Below, piece after piece: positions 42,500-51,359 of a DNA stretch of 64,000 bases (the first letter of the stretch is position 1; each line of letters begins with the position of its first letter). Origin of the DNA: Litorimonas sp964352855 (GTDB lineage Bacteria > Pseudomonadota > Alphaproteobacteria > Caulobacterales > Maricaulaceae); contig CAYGTR010000010.1 in assembly GCA_964352855.1 (NCBI GenBank), forward strand, positions 16,145-80,144. The letters are read 5' to 3'. The position numbers and the translations under genes are program-made. The notes below the pieces were generated by a model that worked only from the letters and a program-made list of their open reading frames with translations, had not been told where the DNA came from and did no database searches.

Positions 42500-42910
42500 A
42501 TGAGTGCACAAAAAGGGCGGGATATGCTCGTCAAATATAAGCAAGCTGATGGAAGCTACCGCACATTGGCAGGACTTCGTAGCAAGGCGCTTCGCTTTAA
42601 TGCGCGGACTGTCGATGTGACGGATAGTGAATCTGCCAATGGCTGGAAAGAACTCTTGCCTCAAGCCGGTGTGAAATTCGCCGAGATATCAGGTACCGGT
42701 ATTTTCAAGGATGATGACAGCGCCGCAATCGCAAGGCAGGGATTTTTTGATCAATCTCTGATGGATTTGCAATTCATCCTGCCGGGCTTCGGAGTTGTGG
42801 AGGGGTCGTTCCTCATTAACGCGCTGACCTATTCAGGGCGTTATGAAGGCGAGGCGGGATTAGACATCAGCTTTATGAGTGCAGGTGAACCTGCGTTTAA
42901 CGCGCTATGA
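42500..42910 (+). CDS. GTA g9, major tail tube protein
   Basis: 136 residues, phage major tail protein TP901-1 type: MSAQKGRDMLVKYKQADGSY at the start, the strand-turn region FNARTVDVTDSESANGWKELLPQAGVKFAEISGTGIFKDD, and a C-terminal DISFMSAGEPAFNAL. Forms the hexameric rings of the tail tube. RBS AGGAG 8 bp before the ATG. Confidence 0.9.
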   Translation: MSAQKGRDMLVKYKQADGSYRTLAGLRSKALRFNARTVDVTDSESANGWKELLPQAGVKFAEISGTGIFKDDDSAAIARQGFFDQSLMDLQFILPGFGVVEGSFLINALTYSGRYEGEAGLDISFMSAGEPAFNAL

Positions 42911-43191
42911 GCGTTCATCCCTGTGACCGCTTCTGGGTGGTGGGTAATTATAGCTATAGTCTTCGCTTTTCTATGAAAACTTTAGCCTTAATGGCGCGTC
43001 GGTTGAACGCAGCCGGACCTTTGGCTTTGGCATCATTGCTAAGTGAAGATGCGCCTGATGTCAGAGACGCGAATGCCCACCGGATAGTGTCGTGCTTCTT
43101 AGAAGAAGGCGATGTGTTGGATATTGCAAAGCCTGAACTGACGACGGCGATGTTCCTGATCGCGGATATGATTGAGGAGGCCTTTCAATGA
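42907..43191 (+). CDS. GTA g10, tail assembly chaperone-type protein
   Basis: 94 residues of the GTA gp10 family, located between tail tube and tape measure, where tailed phages encode tail assembly chaperones. Helical, with SYSLRFSMKTLALMARRLNAAGPLALASLLSEDAPD and a C-terminal LTTAMFLIADMIEEAF. Overlaps g9 and g10.1 by 4 bp each. Confidence 0.78.
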   Translation: MSVHPCDRFWVVGNYSYSLRFSMKTLALMARRLNAAGPLALASLLSEDAPDVRDANAHRIVSCFLEEGDVLDIAKPELTTAMFLIADMIEEAFQ

Positions 43192-43397
43192 GTGCTCCGC
43201 AAGAGGATTGGCCATTAGAGGCTTGGTTCCGTTTGGCCGTTTTGCATCTGCATATTTCACCTCACGACTTTTGGGACATGTCCGTGCGTGATTGGCTTTG
43301 GTTGTGTCGAAGGAGTCAGAAGACGCAATTCTCACAACAGGATTTTGATGATTTATTTTCACAGTTTCCGGATGAGGAGGTGACGGATGTCTTCTGA
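43188..43397 (+). CDS. GTA g10.1-like small tail chaperone
   Basis: 69 residues (MSAPQEDWPLEAWFRLAVLHLHISPHDFWDMSVRDWLWLCR). This short Trp-rich protein with PHDFWDMSVRDW is the phage tail assembly chaperone type found after g10 in RcGTA-like clusters. ATGA overlap with g10, 11-bp overlap with g11. Confidence 0.78.
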   Translation: MSAPQEDWPLEAWFRLAVLHLHISPHDFWDMSVRDWLWLCRRSQKTQFSQQDFDDLFSQFPDEEVTDVF

Positions 43398-43797
43398 TAA
43401 TAATGCTGCGCAGGCTTTATCTAGCTTTGATATAAGCGAGGCAACGCAATCCGCAGACGAGATGGCGGCTGCGTTTGAAGTGGCCAGTAACCGTATCGCG
43501 AATGCTTTGCAAAGTGCGGCGCGAACAGGCGAGTTTTCTTTTTCACAAATGGCGGAATCTATTGCCCGTGACCTCGCAAGAATTGCGGTTCAGGAATTGA
43601 TTGCGGAACCGATTCAGGGGCTATTTAATTCCGCTTCGTCTTCGTTGATTTCGCAAGGCATAAGTCCCAAATCTACGCCTGTTAATGTCACGATGAATGT
43701 GTCGGGCATAGCCTCTGTGGCTGATTTTAAAAAGTCAGAAACGCAGCTTGCTGCGGGTTTATCACGGGCGATTTCGCAAGGGCGAAAGCTCACTTAA
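43387..43797 (+). CDS. GTA g11, short tail tape measure protein
   Basis: 136 residues, at the tape-measure position (RcGTA g11). N-terminal coiled region (NAAQALSSFDISEATQSADEMAAAFEVASNRIANALQSAARTGEFSFSQMAESIARDLARIAVQELIAEPIQGLF) and a C-terminal half with SAS/PVNVTMNVSGIASVADFKKSETQLAAGLSRAISQG. It is shorter than the RcGTA protein (about 220 residues) so the tail should be short, if length tracks the tape measure as in phages. Overlaps g10.1. Confidence 0.78.
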   Translation: MSSDNNAAQALSSFDISEATQSADEMAAAFEVASNRIANALQSAARTGEFSFSQMAESIARDLARIAVQELIAEPIQGLFNSASSSLISQGISPKSTPVNVTMNVSGIASVADFKKSETQLAAGLSRAISQGRKLT

Positions 43798-43815
43798 TTT
43801 CATTTATTTAACAGG

Positions 43816-44457
43816 ATGATTATGACGGACTTTCACAATGTTCGCTTTCCGCTTTCGCTTGCTTTTGGCGCAAGTGGCGGACCGGAATTCACGACGCAAA
43901 TCACGCATCTCTCTAATGGAAGGGAGCATCGCAACACGCCACACGCTTTACCGCATCGTCGCTATGATGCAATCGCGGGGATTAAATCAATCGAACAACT
44001 CTCTGAATTAAAACAATTTTTCATTGAAAGAAAGGGTCGGTTGTATAGTTTTCGTTTCCTAGACCCCTTTGATAATCGGTCATGCGGGGTTCTGCAAACA
44101 CCACACGCCACGGATCAATATATTGCTATAGGTGACGGGCAGCAAACGACGTTTCAATTATCCAAATCATATTCCGCAGACGACACAGATGTCTCTCGGC
44201 CTATCACAAAACCACATGATAATTCTGTTCTCATTGCCATTAATAGTATCGTATTAAACGCGACAAACTTCACAGTGGATAGTCTTACAGGACAGGTTAC
44301 GCTTGCGGCGCCACCAGCAAGCGGAGACATTATCACAGCCGGATTTATGTTTGATACAGTCGTCCGTTTTGACACTGATTTTCTCGATATGACTTTGGAA
44401 GATTTTGGTGCGGGACAATTGCGAAGCCTTCCGTTGGTGGAGCTGCCTTATGCGTAA
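43816..44457 (+). CDS. GTA g12, distal tail protein (DUF2460)
   Basis: 213 residues, DUF2460/TIGR02217 type: FHNVRFPLSLAFGASGGPEFTTQITHLSNGREHRNTPHALPHRRYDAIAGIKSIEQLSELKQFFIERKGRLYSFRFLDPFD and a C-terminal GDIITAGFMFDTVVRFDTDFLDM. Forms the baseplate ring at the end of the tube. The second ATG (43822, MTDFH) is an alternative start. Short 18-bp gap after g11 with ACAGGA. Confidence 0.88.
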   Translation: MIMTDFHNVRFPLSLAFGASGGPEFTTQITHLSNGREHRNTPHALPHRRYDAIAGIKSIEQLSELKQFFIERKGRLYSFRFLDPFDNRSCGVLQTPHATDQYIAIGDGQQTTFQLSKSYSADDTDVSRPITKPHDNSVLIAINSIVLNATNFTVDSLTGQVTLAAPPASGDIITAGFMFDTVVRFDTDFLDMTLEDFGAGQLRSLPLVELPYA

Positions 44458-45109
44458 TCTGTCGACGGAATTTCAATCTCATTTATCGGGTGAGGTCACA
44501 ACACTTTGCATGGTTTGGAAATTGGAATTGCTTGATGGTCGGGTGCTTGGGTTTTCTGAACATGACCGCGATTTGATTATTGAGGATGTTGTTTATTCTG
44601 CGCAGTCCAGTCTGACTGAGAGTGAGAGCGAAAACCGTTTGGGCTTTGCCGCCGATAATGGATCGGTGCAGGGCGTCTTAAACGCTGTCAATATTAGCGA
44701 TGCGGAAATTGCTGACGGCGTTTTGACAGGCGCCTGTCTGTCCCGTTATCGCGTGAATTGGGTAGAACCGTCTCAATGTGCTTTGTTGTCTGTAGGTGAG
44801 TTGGGACAGGTTACCACAAAAGGTGATTACTTTGATGTCGAATGGTTGGGGTTGTCTACGAAATTGGATCGCTCAACAGGTCGCGTCTTTTCCAAGAAAT
44901 GCGATGCCAGCCTCGGTGATCCACGTTGCGGTGTGTCGCTTGATGCTTTTGCGGAAGAGAGCTTTTGTCCGAAAACTTTTTCGGCTTGTCGCGACCAATT
45001 TAATAATACCGCTAACTTTCGGGGGGTTCCTTATCTTATCGGCGATGACAGTCTTTATGCCGGCCCGATTGACGGTGAGCGCAAAGATGGCGGCTCGCGT
45101 TATAAATGA
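44450..45109 (+). CDS. GTA g13, baseplate hub (DUF2163)
   Basis: 219 residues from ATG 44450 (MRNLSTEFQSHLSGEVTTLCMVWKLEL), overlapping g12 by 8 bp; the upstream frame from 44405 is inside g12. DUF2163 pattern: EHDRDLIIEDVVYSAQSSLTESESENRLGFAADN, and a four-Cys region (KKCDASLGDPRCGVSLDAF ... CPKTFSACRDQFNN ANFRG) that binds the iron-sulfur cluster reported for RcGTA hub protein. All four Cys are present. Confidence 0.88.
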   Translation: MRNLSTEFQSHLSGEVTTLCMVWKLELLDGRVLGFSEHDRDLIIEDVVYSAQSSLTESESENRLGFAADNGSVQGVLNAVNISDAEIADGVLTGACLSRYRVNWVEPSQCALLSVGELGQVTTKGDYFDVEWLGLSTKLDRSTGRVFSKKCDASLGDPRCGVSLDAFAEESFCPKTFSACRDQFNNTANFRGVPYLIGDDSLYAGPIDGERKDGGSRYK

Positions 45110-45537
45110 CCGATATAAGCGCCAGGATTCTCGCAGAGACCAAGCTTTGGCTAGACACGCCTTATCAGCACCAAGCCAGTGAACGTGGCGCAGGGTGTGA
45201 TTGTTTAGGGCTTATTCGGGGCATTTATCGGCACCTATATGGCTATGAACCGACAGATTTACCGCCTTACACTCCTGATTGGGCCGAGATAAGAGGTGAA
45301 GAGACGCTTTATGAGGCGGCCAAGACGTGGCTTTGCGAGATTCCAAAATCAAAAACGGAGATAGGCGATCTCGTGCTGTTTCGAATGACACCGACAGCGC
45401 CGTGTAAGCATATCGCTATTTTGACAGCCCCTGACATTATCACTCACGCTTATTGGGGCCGCGCCGTCGTGGAGAGCTATCTTGTTCCTTATTGGCGCCG
45501 CCGTTGGGTCAGTAGTTTTTCTTTTCCAAATCTATAA
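45106..45537 (+). CDS. GTA g14, NlpC/P60-type peptidase
   Basis: 143 residues, cell-wall peptidase of the NlpC/P60 fold: ERGAGCDCLGLIRGIYRHLYGYE contains the catalytic Cys in GCDCLG, CKHIAIL has the His. In RcGTA it is the tail peptidase that helps penetrate the recipient wall. ATGA overlap with g13. Confidence 0.9.
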   Translation: MTDISARILAETKLWLDTPYQHQASERGAGCDCLGLIRGIYRHLYGYEPTDLPPYTPDWAEIRGEETLYEAAKTWLCEIPKSKTEIGDLVLFRMTPTAPCKHIAILTAPDIITHAYWGRAVVESYLVPYWRRRWVSSFSFPNL

Positions 45538-45555
45538 CAAAATCAAGGTCTTAAT

Positions 45556-48500
45556 ATGAGCACACTTGCCGTTACAGCGATTAATATCGCGGGACAGGTC
45601 GCCACAGATGTCGCCACAGCCGCTGCGCTCAGCACAGCCAATACGTTGATATCCAATGCGTTTGATAACCGTGTCTTTGAAGGGCCACGATTAGAGGGAT
45701 TTCAACTTCAGACCTCTCGCGACGGTGCCCCCATGTCGCGTATCTATGGGCGTATGCGTCTGGCGGGACAGGTGATTTGGGCCTCTCGCCTACGCGAAAC
45801 GCGATCTGAAGAAGATGTGCAGAGCGGTAAAGGCGGCGGGCCAACGCGCGTAAATTATAGCTATTCCATGAGTTTCGCTATTGGCCTGTGCGAAGGTGAA
45901 ATCCTTGGCGTGGATAGGCTCTGGGCCAATGGGCAGGCTTTGCCAACGGCTGGGCTCAATATGCGGGTTTATAAGGGAACAGCAGATCAGCACGCTGACC
46001 CGATTATCAGTGCTATTGAGGGCGCAGATGTGCCGGCCTTTCGCGATACGGCTTATATTGTGTTTGAGGACTTCCCTCTAGATGGGTTTGGGGGACGTCT
46101 GCCGCAAATAAATGCAGAAGTTATACGGATCCCGCCTTCTAATGGTGACGATGGGCCAAAGCTTGAAACACTTATAAAATCCGTCAATCTGCTGCCCGCT
46201 TCCGGTGAATTTGCTTATGCCACAGAGGTCGTTGAGGAAACGCCTGAGCCGGGTATGTCGCGGCCTATCAATATGAATAATATATCGGGACAAGCCGATA
46301 TTCTGAAATCATTGGATCAGCTCGAAGACCAACTCCCCAATTGTCGGCACGTGTCTATCATCACGGCGTGGTTTGGCACGGACCTTCGTTGCGATCATTG
46401 CGAGATTGTGCCGGGCGTTGAGCGGCGCGAACGGACTTTACCAGAGACGCAATGGCAGGTCGGTAGTGATACACGTGGGCAGGCTTATCTGATTTCAGCC
46501 GATAGTGAAGGTCGTCCAAATTATGGCGGCACACCGTCTGATGCCTCAATCATTCAAGCGATTAAAGAGCTTAAGCGTCGCGGGTTTAAGGTGACGCTTT
46601 ACCCGTTTATTTTGATGGACATACCCAATGGGAATGCTTTACCCGATCCTTATGGCGGGAACACGCAAGCGGCCTTTCCGTGGCGCGGACGCATTGCTGG
46701 TGAAGAGGGTGGCGTGGCACCTTCACAGATCGCGACCTTCTTTAATCGACCCAAAGGCTTTCGAAATTACATCCTTCATTATGCACAATTAGCAAAGGCT
46801 GCAGGCGGCGTTGAAGGCTTTGTCATGGGATCTGAAATGCGGGGTTTGACAACGTTGCGCGGCCCGCGGGTAAACGGGCAATCGACATATCCAACTGTCT
46901 CTTACTTGGTCGATTTAGCCGCTGATATTCGGAGCGTTTTAGGCCCGGATACAAGCCTCACCTACGCGGCGGATTGGAGTGAATATTTTGGCCATCACCC
47001 GCAGGACGGCAGTGGCGATGTGAGCTTTCATTTAGATCCGCTTTGGGCGTCAGAGCATATATCTGCGATTGGTATTGATGCTTATTTTCCGCTGTCAGAT
47101 TGGCGGGAAGGCGACCATTTAGACGCCAATGATTTTGATGATATTTATGATCTTAATTATCTCCGATCCCAAATCGAAGGCGGGGAAGGCTATGATTATT
47201 TCTATAGCTCGGAGGCCGATCGCGACGCACAGATTCGGACAGCCATCACAGACGGAGAGGCACAAAAACCTTGGGTGTTTCGCTATAAGGATTTACGGCA
47301 TTTTTGGTCTGAGCGTCATTATAATCGTGTGGGGGGTGTAGAGGTAGAAACACCGACAGAGTGGATGCCTGAATCCAAACCTATACAGCTTTTAGAGATA
47401 GGATGCCCTGCTGTAAAATTTGGCGCGAACCAGCCCAATGTTTTTTTTGACGCCAAAAGTTCGGAAAGTAAATTACCATATTATTCAGATGGGTACCGCG
47501 ATGATTTCATGCAAAGATGTTATCTTGAAGCCTTGATATCTTATTGGGACAATGACGCCAATAATCCTGCATCGACGCTTTACTCAGGACGTATGATAGA
47601 TACAGATCATGTCAGTGTTTGGGCGTGGGACGCACGCCCTTTCCCCGATTTTCCGGCGCGTGACAGCGTCTGGTCGGATGGAGAGAACTGGCAAAGAGGG
47701 CACTGGATTTCCGGGCGTCTCGGTCTTGTGCCACTCGCTGATATAGTCCGTGATATCGCCGCGCAATCCGGTTTGACCAATATAGACACAACGCAATTAA
47801 ACGGGCTTGTCCAAGGCTATCATATTGAACGGCCCATGAGTGCGCGTGCTGCGATCGCAACACTCAGCGAACTCTTTGGTTTCAGCTTGGCAGAGCGCAA
47901 TGGGACGGTCGCGTTTTTCTCTTTGGGTCAAGGCGGTGTCAGCGCCTTGGAGGACAGACAAATAGTGGAAGACAGCCCTGCTACGATAACCCGTCATCAC
48001 CCGGATCCGGCTCTCAAATTTCGGGATGTTCGTCTGCATTTTATCAATGCCGGAAATGACTATCAATTGGGCCTTGCATCCGCGCGCGACCGACTCGCAG
48101 AAACAGAGCGTATTATTGATGTAAGCGCCCCGATTGTGATGGATAATAGCTTTGCAGATTATCTCTGTGAGAGCCTATTGGAGCGGTCACAAAGTCAGAC
48201 TGAAATCGTCCAATTTTCGCTCTCGCTTCAAGCGTTGACTCTTGAAGTTGGCGACCGTGTGCAATTGCCAAACACAGATGGGATCTGGCGCATTGAGATG
48301 GTTGATAGTGGCAATATCCTACGCGTTCAAGCGAAGCGGGATCGTGCTGCTCCGATAGATGCGATGCGCGGGGCAACACCTGACACGGCCTCTGACATTT
48401 TATGGCCCGGGCGGCCCGTACCGATTGAGTTGAATTTACCGGCACCTTTTGTGGGTTTGGCTGTCGGCGCATTGCTGGACCCATTTGTTGAGACAACCCT

Positions 48501-49257
48501 TGGTGTGTTGGACACAGGTGTAGTGGTGCAACAGCCCTTACGCATGGGTGCTTTACTCACATCCCTACCGCCGGGGCCGACAACCTATTTCGATAGAAAT
48601 GCCACTTTTGAAGTTTTGATGGGCGGTCCAGGATTAAACCGTAAAGACGAAGCCGCTGTTTTGGCAGGGGCAAACCGGTTTGCCGTAGAAACACCGCAAG
48701 GTTGGGATATTCTACAAGCCGCTGATATTACCTTGATTGGCCCTAACCACTATCGTTTTGAGACGATTTTGCGAGGCGTTGGCAGCGAAGGTTACAGCAA
48801 AGCCGGTGTTGCGGCGGGTGCGCGTGTTATCTGGTTGGACGCAGGCGTGAAATCACTGCCGCTTTCCGCTGAGTTGATCGGCGAAACTTGGCCGCTAACC
48901 GCAATTGCTGCGGGGCGTGAAAGTCTACCAATCTCCTTCATCTATGAAGGTGCGGATTTAAAACCTCTAAGCCCCGTCCATTTAGCCGCAAAACAAATAG
49001 GCACCGATACCCACCTCGCATGGATAAGGCGCAGTCGTATCGACGCGGATAGCTGGGTCGGCGAGGTGCCTTTAGGCGAAGCGGAAGAACGCTATCGTCT
49101 CCGCCTCTGGGATGATGAGGTTTTGCTGGAAGAGGTCATCGTCTCAAATCCCGAATATGTCACCCCACGCACAAACATAACGCATTTCGACGTCGCACAA
49201 GGCTCTGATTTTGTGGGTTGGGGCGAAGTTGCAGCCTATCAATTTTCTCTGGTTTAA
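45556..49257 (+). CDS. GTA g15, tail tip megatron protein
   Basis: A 1233-residue tail-tip protein that forms the central fibre of the baseplate. Order: N-terminal hub region with FEGPRLEGFQLQTSRDGAPMSRIYGRMRLAGQVIW (45-80), a glycoside-hydrolase TIM-barrel-like domain (about 270-640: YAADWSEYFGHHPQDGSGDVSFHLDPLWASEHISAIGIDAYFPLSDWREGD, EIGCPAVKFGANQPNVFFD), then the phage tail 3 domain (PLADIVRDIAAQSGL, AALSELFGFSLAERNG; about 700-900) and a C-terminal beta-rich receptor part. It is the last GTA gene on the plus strand. Confidence 0.92.
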   Translation: MSTLAVTAINIAGQVATDVATAAALSTANTLISNAFDNRVFEGPRLEGFQLQTSRDGAPMSRIYGRMRLAGQVIWASRLRETRSEEDVQSGKGGGPTRVNYSYSMSFAIGLCEGEILGVDRLWANGQALPTAGLNMRVYKGTADQHADPIISAIEGADVPAFRDTAYIVFEDFPLDGFGGRLPQINAEVIRIPPSNGDDGPKLETLIKSVNLLPASGEFAYATEVVEETPEPGMSRPINMNNISGQADILKSLDQLEDQLPNCRHVSIITAWFGTDLRCDHCEIVPGVERRERTLPETQWQVGSDTRGQAYLISADSEGRPNYGGTPSDASIIQAIKELKRRGFKVTLYPFILMDIPNGNALPDPYGGNTQAAFPWRGRIAGEEGGVAPSQIATFFNRPKGFRNYILHYAQLAKAAGGVEGFVMGSEMRGLTTLRGPRVNGQSTYPTVSYLVDLAADIRSVLGPDTSLTYAADWSEYFGHHPQDGSGDVSFHLDPLWASEHISAIGIDAYFPLSDWREGDHLDANDFDDIYDLNYLRSQIEGGEGYDYFYSSEADRDAQIRTAITDGEAQKPWVFRYKDLRHFWSERHYNRVGGVEVETPTEWMPESKPIQLLEIGCPAVKFGANQPNVFFDAKSSESKLPYYSDGYRDDFMQRCYLEALISYWDNDANNPASTLYSGRMIDTDHVSVWAWDARPFPDFPARDSVWSDGENWQRGHWISGRLGLVPLADIVRDIAAQSGLTNIDTTQLNGLVQGYHIERPMSARAAIATLSELFGFSLAERNGTVAFFSLGQGGVSALEDRQIVEDSPATITRHHPDPALKFRDVRLHFINAGNDYQLGLASARDRLAETERIIDVSAPIVMDNSFADYLCESLLERSQSQTEIVQFSLSLQALTLEVGDRVQLPNTDGIWRIEMVDSGNILRVQAKRDRAAPIDAMRGATPDTASDILWPGRPVPIELNLPAPFVGLAVGALLDPFVETTLGVLDTGVVVQQPLRMGALLTSLPPGPTTYFDRNATFEVLMGGPGLNRKDEAAVLAGANRFAVETPQGWDILQAADITLIGPNHYRFETILRGVGSEGYSKAGVAAGARVIWLDAGVKSLPLSAELIGETWPLTAIAAGRESLPISFIYEGADLKPLSPVHLAAKQIGTDTHLAWIRRSRIDADSWVGEVPLGEAEERYRLRLWDDEVLLEEVIVSNPEYVTPRTNITHFDVAQGSDFVGWGEVAAYQFSLV

Positions 49258-49295
49258 CCCATTGAAACCGCTGTAATTCCACTTACATCTAAAGC

Positions 49296-50219
49296 ATGGC
49301 TAAAAACCCTTATACATTGCTGGGTGTGAGCAAGAGTGCAACGAAGGACGAGATTAAATCGGCCTATCGTAAGCTTGCGAAAAAACTACACCCCGATGTC
49401 AATAAAAATGACCCCAAAGTCGCAGATCGCTTCAAGGAAGTGACGGCGGCCTATAGTCTGTTGTCTGATGAAAAACTACGAAAGCAATATGATACAGGGC
49501 AGGTCGATGCGTCGGGCCAACAGCAAAACCCCTTTGCCGGTGGTAATCCTTTTGGCGGTGGTGGTCCGCAATCCGGTTTTGGCGGATTTAACCGCACTTC
49601 GGCAGGTGGCCAAGACGACATGGCGGATTTGTTTGCGTCTTTATTTGGTATGAATATGGGCGGTATGCGCGGCGGTGGCCCTCGCCCTCAGATGACTGCG
49701 CAAAAAGGCGCGGATGTACGCTATAAAATGCAATTACCGTTAATGACAGCTCTTAAAGGCGGCACAAAAACACTGCAAGGTGGGCTGAAAGTCAAATTGC
49801 CTGAAGGTGTGAAAGACGGTCAAACGTTGCGTTTGCGCGGTAAAGGCCGCCCTGGCGTAAATGGCGGCCCTGCCGGGGATGCCAAAATTGAGATCACGAT
49901 CAAGCCGCATAAAAACCTGCGCCGCGAAGACGATGATCTTTATTTGGATTTACCGATCACATTGTCAGAGGCTGCAAAAGGCGCGAAGATCGATATTCCT
50001 ATGCCTAATGGAACAGTCAAACTTAATATTCCGGCGGGCACAAATTCCGGTAAGCGCTTCCGACTGACCGGGAAGGGGGCTCATACCCCCCTCGGAGCAG
50101 GGGATCTTTACATCACAACGCGGATAAAGTTATCAGATGCAGAGCTGTCTGCTTTGCCTTCAATGGCCAAGGATTGGCCTGATATGGGCGGATCCGATAT
50201 TCGAAATGGATTGTTGTAA
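49296..50219 (+). CDS. CbpA-like DnaJ-family co-chaperone
   Basis: 307 residues. J domain (3-66) with HPD in KLHPDVNKND, then a Gly/Phe-rich linker (GGNPFGGGGPQSGFGGF) and the C-terminal substrate-binding domain (about 140-285: MQLPLMTALKGGTKTLQGGLKVKLPEGVKDGQTLRLRGKG and IKPHKNLRREDDDLYLDLPITLSEAAKG). It has no Cys-rich zinc finger, so it is the CbpA type not DnaJ. Starts 38 bp after g15 with no terminator in between; it may be read through from the GTA operon, though nothing shows it belongs to GTA. Confidence 0.92.
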   Translation: MAKNPYTLLGVSKSATKDEIKSAYRKLAKKLHPDVNKNDPKVADRFKEVTAAYSLLSDEKLRKQYDTGQVDASGQQQNPFAGGNPFGGGGPQSGFGGFNRTSAGGQDDMADLFASLFGMNMGGMRGGGPRPQMTAQKGADVRYKMQLPLMTALKGGTKTLQGGLKVKLPEGVKDGQTLRLRGKGRPGVNGGPAGDAKIEITIKPHKNLRREDDDLYLDLPITLSEAAKGAKIDIPMPNGTVKLNIPAGTNSGKRFRLTGKGAHTPLGAGDLYITTRIKLSDAELSALPSMAKDWPDMGGSDIRNGLL

Positions 50220-50281
50220 AGAAATCTAATCTGAACTTAATATTCAGACACTATTCAGGGTTTGACTGATAGGTGAGGGGC

Positions 50282-50626
50282 ATGATGACGAAAAAGTCTA
50301 TAATTTCCGGGTTTATCTTCGGCACAACAGCCCTCATTCTGAGTGCCGGTTCCGCTATGGCTGCTCCGAAAGTGTCTTTTGTGACACAAAATCAGGGATA
50401 TGAACTTATAACAACCCAGATTTTTGAGTCTGATTTGTCATATGAAAAGCAGGCCCAACGCCAAATTTCAGCCTCTCAGGCGAAATCCATTGCCATGTCA
50501 CAAGTCCGGGGCGGCGAATATATCGACCTTCGCAAGTCCGGAAATACCTATATTGTGCGTATTCGTGACAGAAATGGCCGTGTCGTCGATATTAAGATTG
50601 ACGCCACGACAGGACGGGTCAAATAA
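50282..50626 (+). CDS. PepSY-domain secreted protein
   Basis: 114 residues from ATG 50282; the frame opens three codons earlier with GTG. Signal peptide (IISGFIFGTTALILSAGSAMA, cleavage near AMA-APK) and a PepSY-like fold (ISASQAKSIAMSQVRGGEYIDLRKSGNTYIVRIRDRNGRVVDIKIDATTGRV). It lies just before a PhoPQ/FeuPQ-like pair; periplasmic PepSY proteins beside such kinases are suspected inhibitors or sensors of the kinase. Confidence 0.82.
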   Translation: MMTKKSIISGFIFGTTALILSAGSAMAAPKVSFVTQNQGYELITTQIFESDLSYEKQAQRQISASQAKSIAMSQVRGGEYIDLRKSGNTYIVRIRDRNGRVVDIKIDATTGRVK

Positions 50627-50660
50627 TAGATTTTAATAATTTTTTGCCGTTAGGTTTCAC

Positions 50661-51350
50661 ATGCGTATCCTCATAGTCGAAGACGACCCCGATCTGTCCC
50701 GTCAATTACGTTCAGCCATGAAAGACATCGGCTATGCCGTGGATGTCGCACATGACGGCGAAGAGGGTCATTTCTTAGGCGATACGGAGCCTTATGACGC
50801 AGTCATTCTGGATTTAGGTCTGCCGCTCATTGACGGAGTTTCCGTTTTGCAAAAATGGCGCGCCGACGGCAAAAAATTCCCGGTTATGATTCTAACGGCC
50901 CGCGATCAGTGGAGTGAAAAGGTGGCCGGATTCGATGCCGGCGCAGATGATTACCTGACAAAGCCGTTTCACACAGAAGAGCTTTTGGCTAGATTACGCG
51001 CCCTTTTGCGCCGGGCATCAGGTCATACAACAGATACAATAGATCTCGGTGAATTATCTGTCGATAACCGGTCTGCGCGCGCCTTTGTGAACGGTATGGC
51101 TGTTAAGTTGACCAGTCATGAGTTTCGTCTCTTATCCTATATGGCGGCCCATCAAGGACGAGTGATTTCTCGCACTGAATTGGTCGAACATATTTACGAG
51201 CAAGACTATGATCGCGATTCAAATACCATCGAAGTCTTTGTCGGTCGTCTACGTCGTAAAATCGGGACAGACAGAATTGAGACCGTTCGCGGGCTTGGCT
51301 ATCGCTTAATCGATCCGGACGCGCATCAGCCGGGCGAAGACATGGCTTAA
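50661..51350 (+). CDS. OmpR/PhoB-type response regulator (FeuP/PhoP-like)
   Basis: 229 residues: REC domain (acid pair in VEDDPDL, D51 in VILDLGLP, T in ILTARD, K in YLTKPFH) and a winged-helix DNA-binding domain (TSHEFRLLSYMAAHQGRVISRTELVEHIYEQDYDRDSNTIEVFVGRLRRKIG, ETVRGLGYRL). Paired with the kinase 6 bp downstream. Confidence 0.92.
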   Translation: MRILIVEDDPDLSRQLRSAMKDIGYAVDVAHDGEEGHFLGDTEPYDAVILDLGLPLIDGVSVLQKWRADGKKFPVMILTARDQWSEKVAGFDAGADDYLTKPFHTEELLARLRALLRRASGHTTDTIDLGELSVDNRSARAFVNGMAVKLTSHEFRLLSYMAAHQGRVISRTELVEHIYEQDYDRDSNTIEVFVGRLRRKIGTDRIETVRGLGYRLIDPDAHQPGEDMA

Positions 51351-51359
51351 ATAACGTTG

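Noticed and set aside
34631..49257. Ordinary prophage
   Set aside because: No integrase, repressor, lysis or replication genes and no flanking attachment repeats; gene content and order match the RcGTA family.
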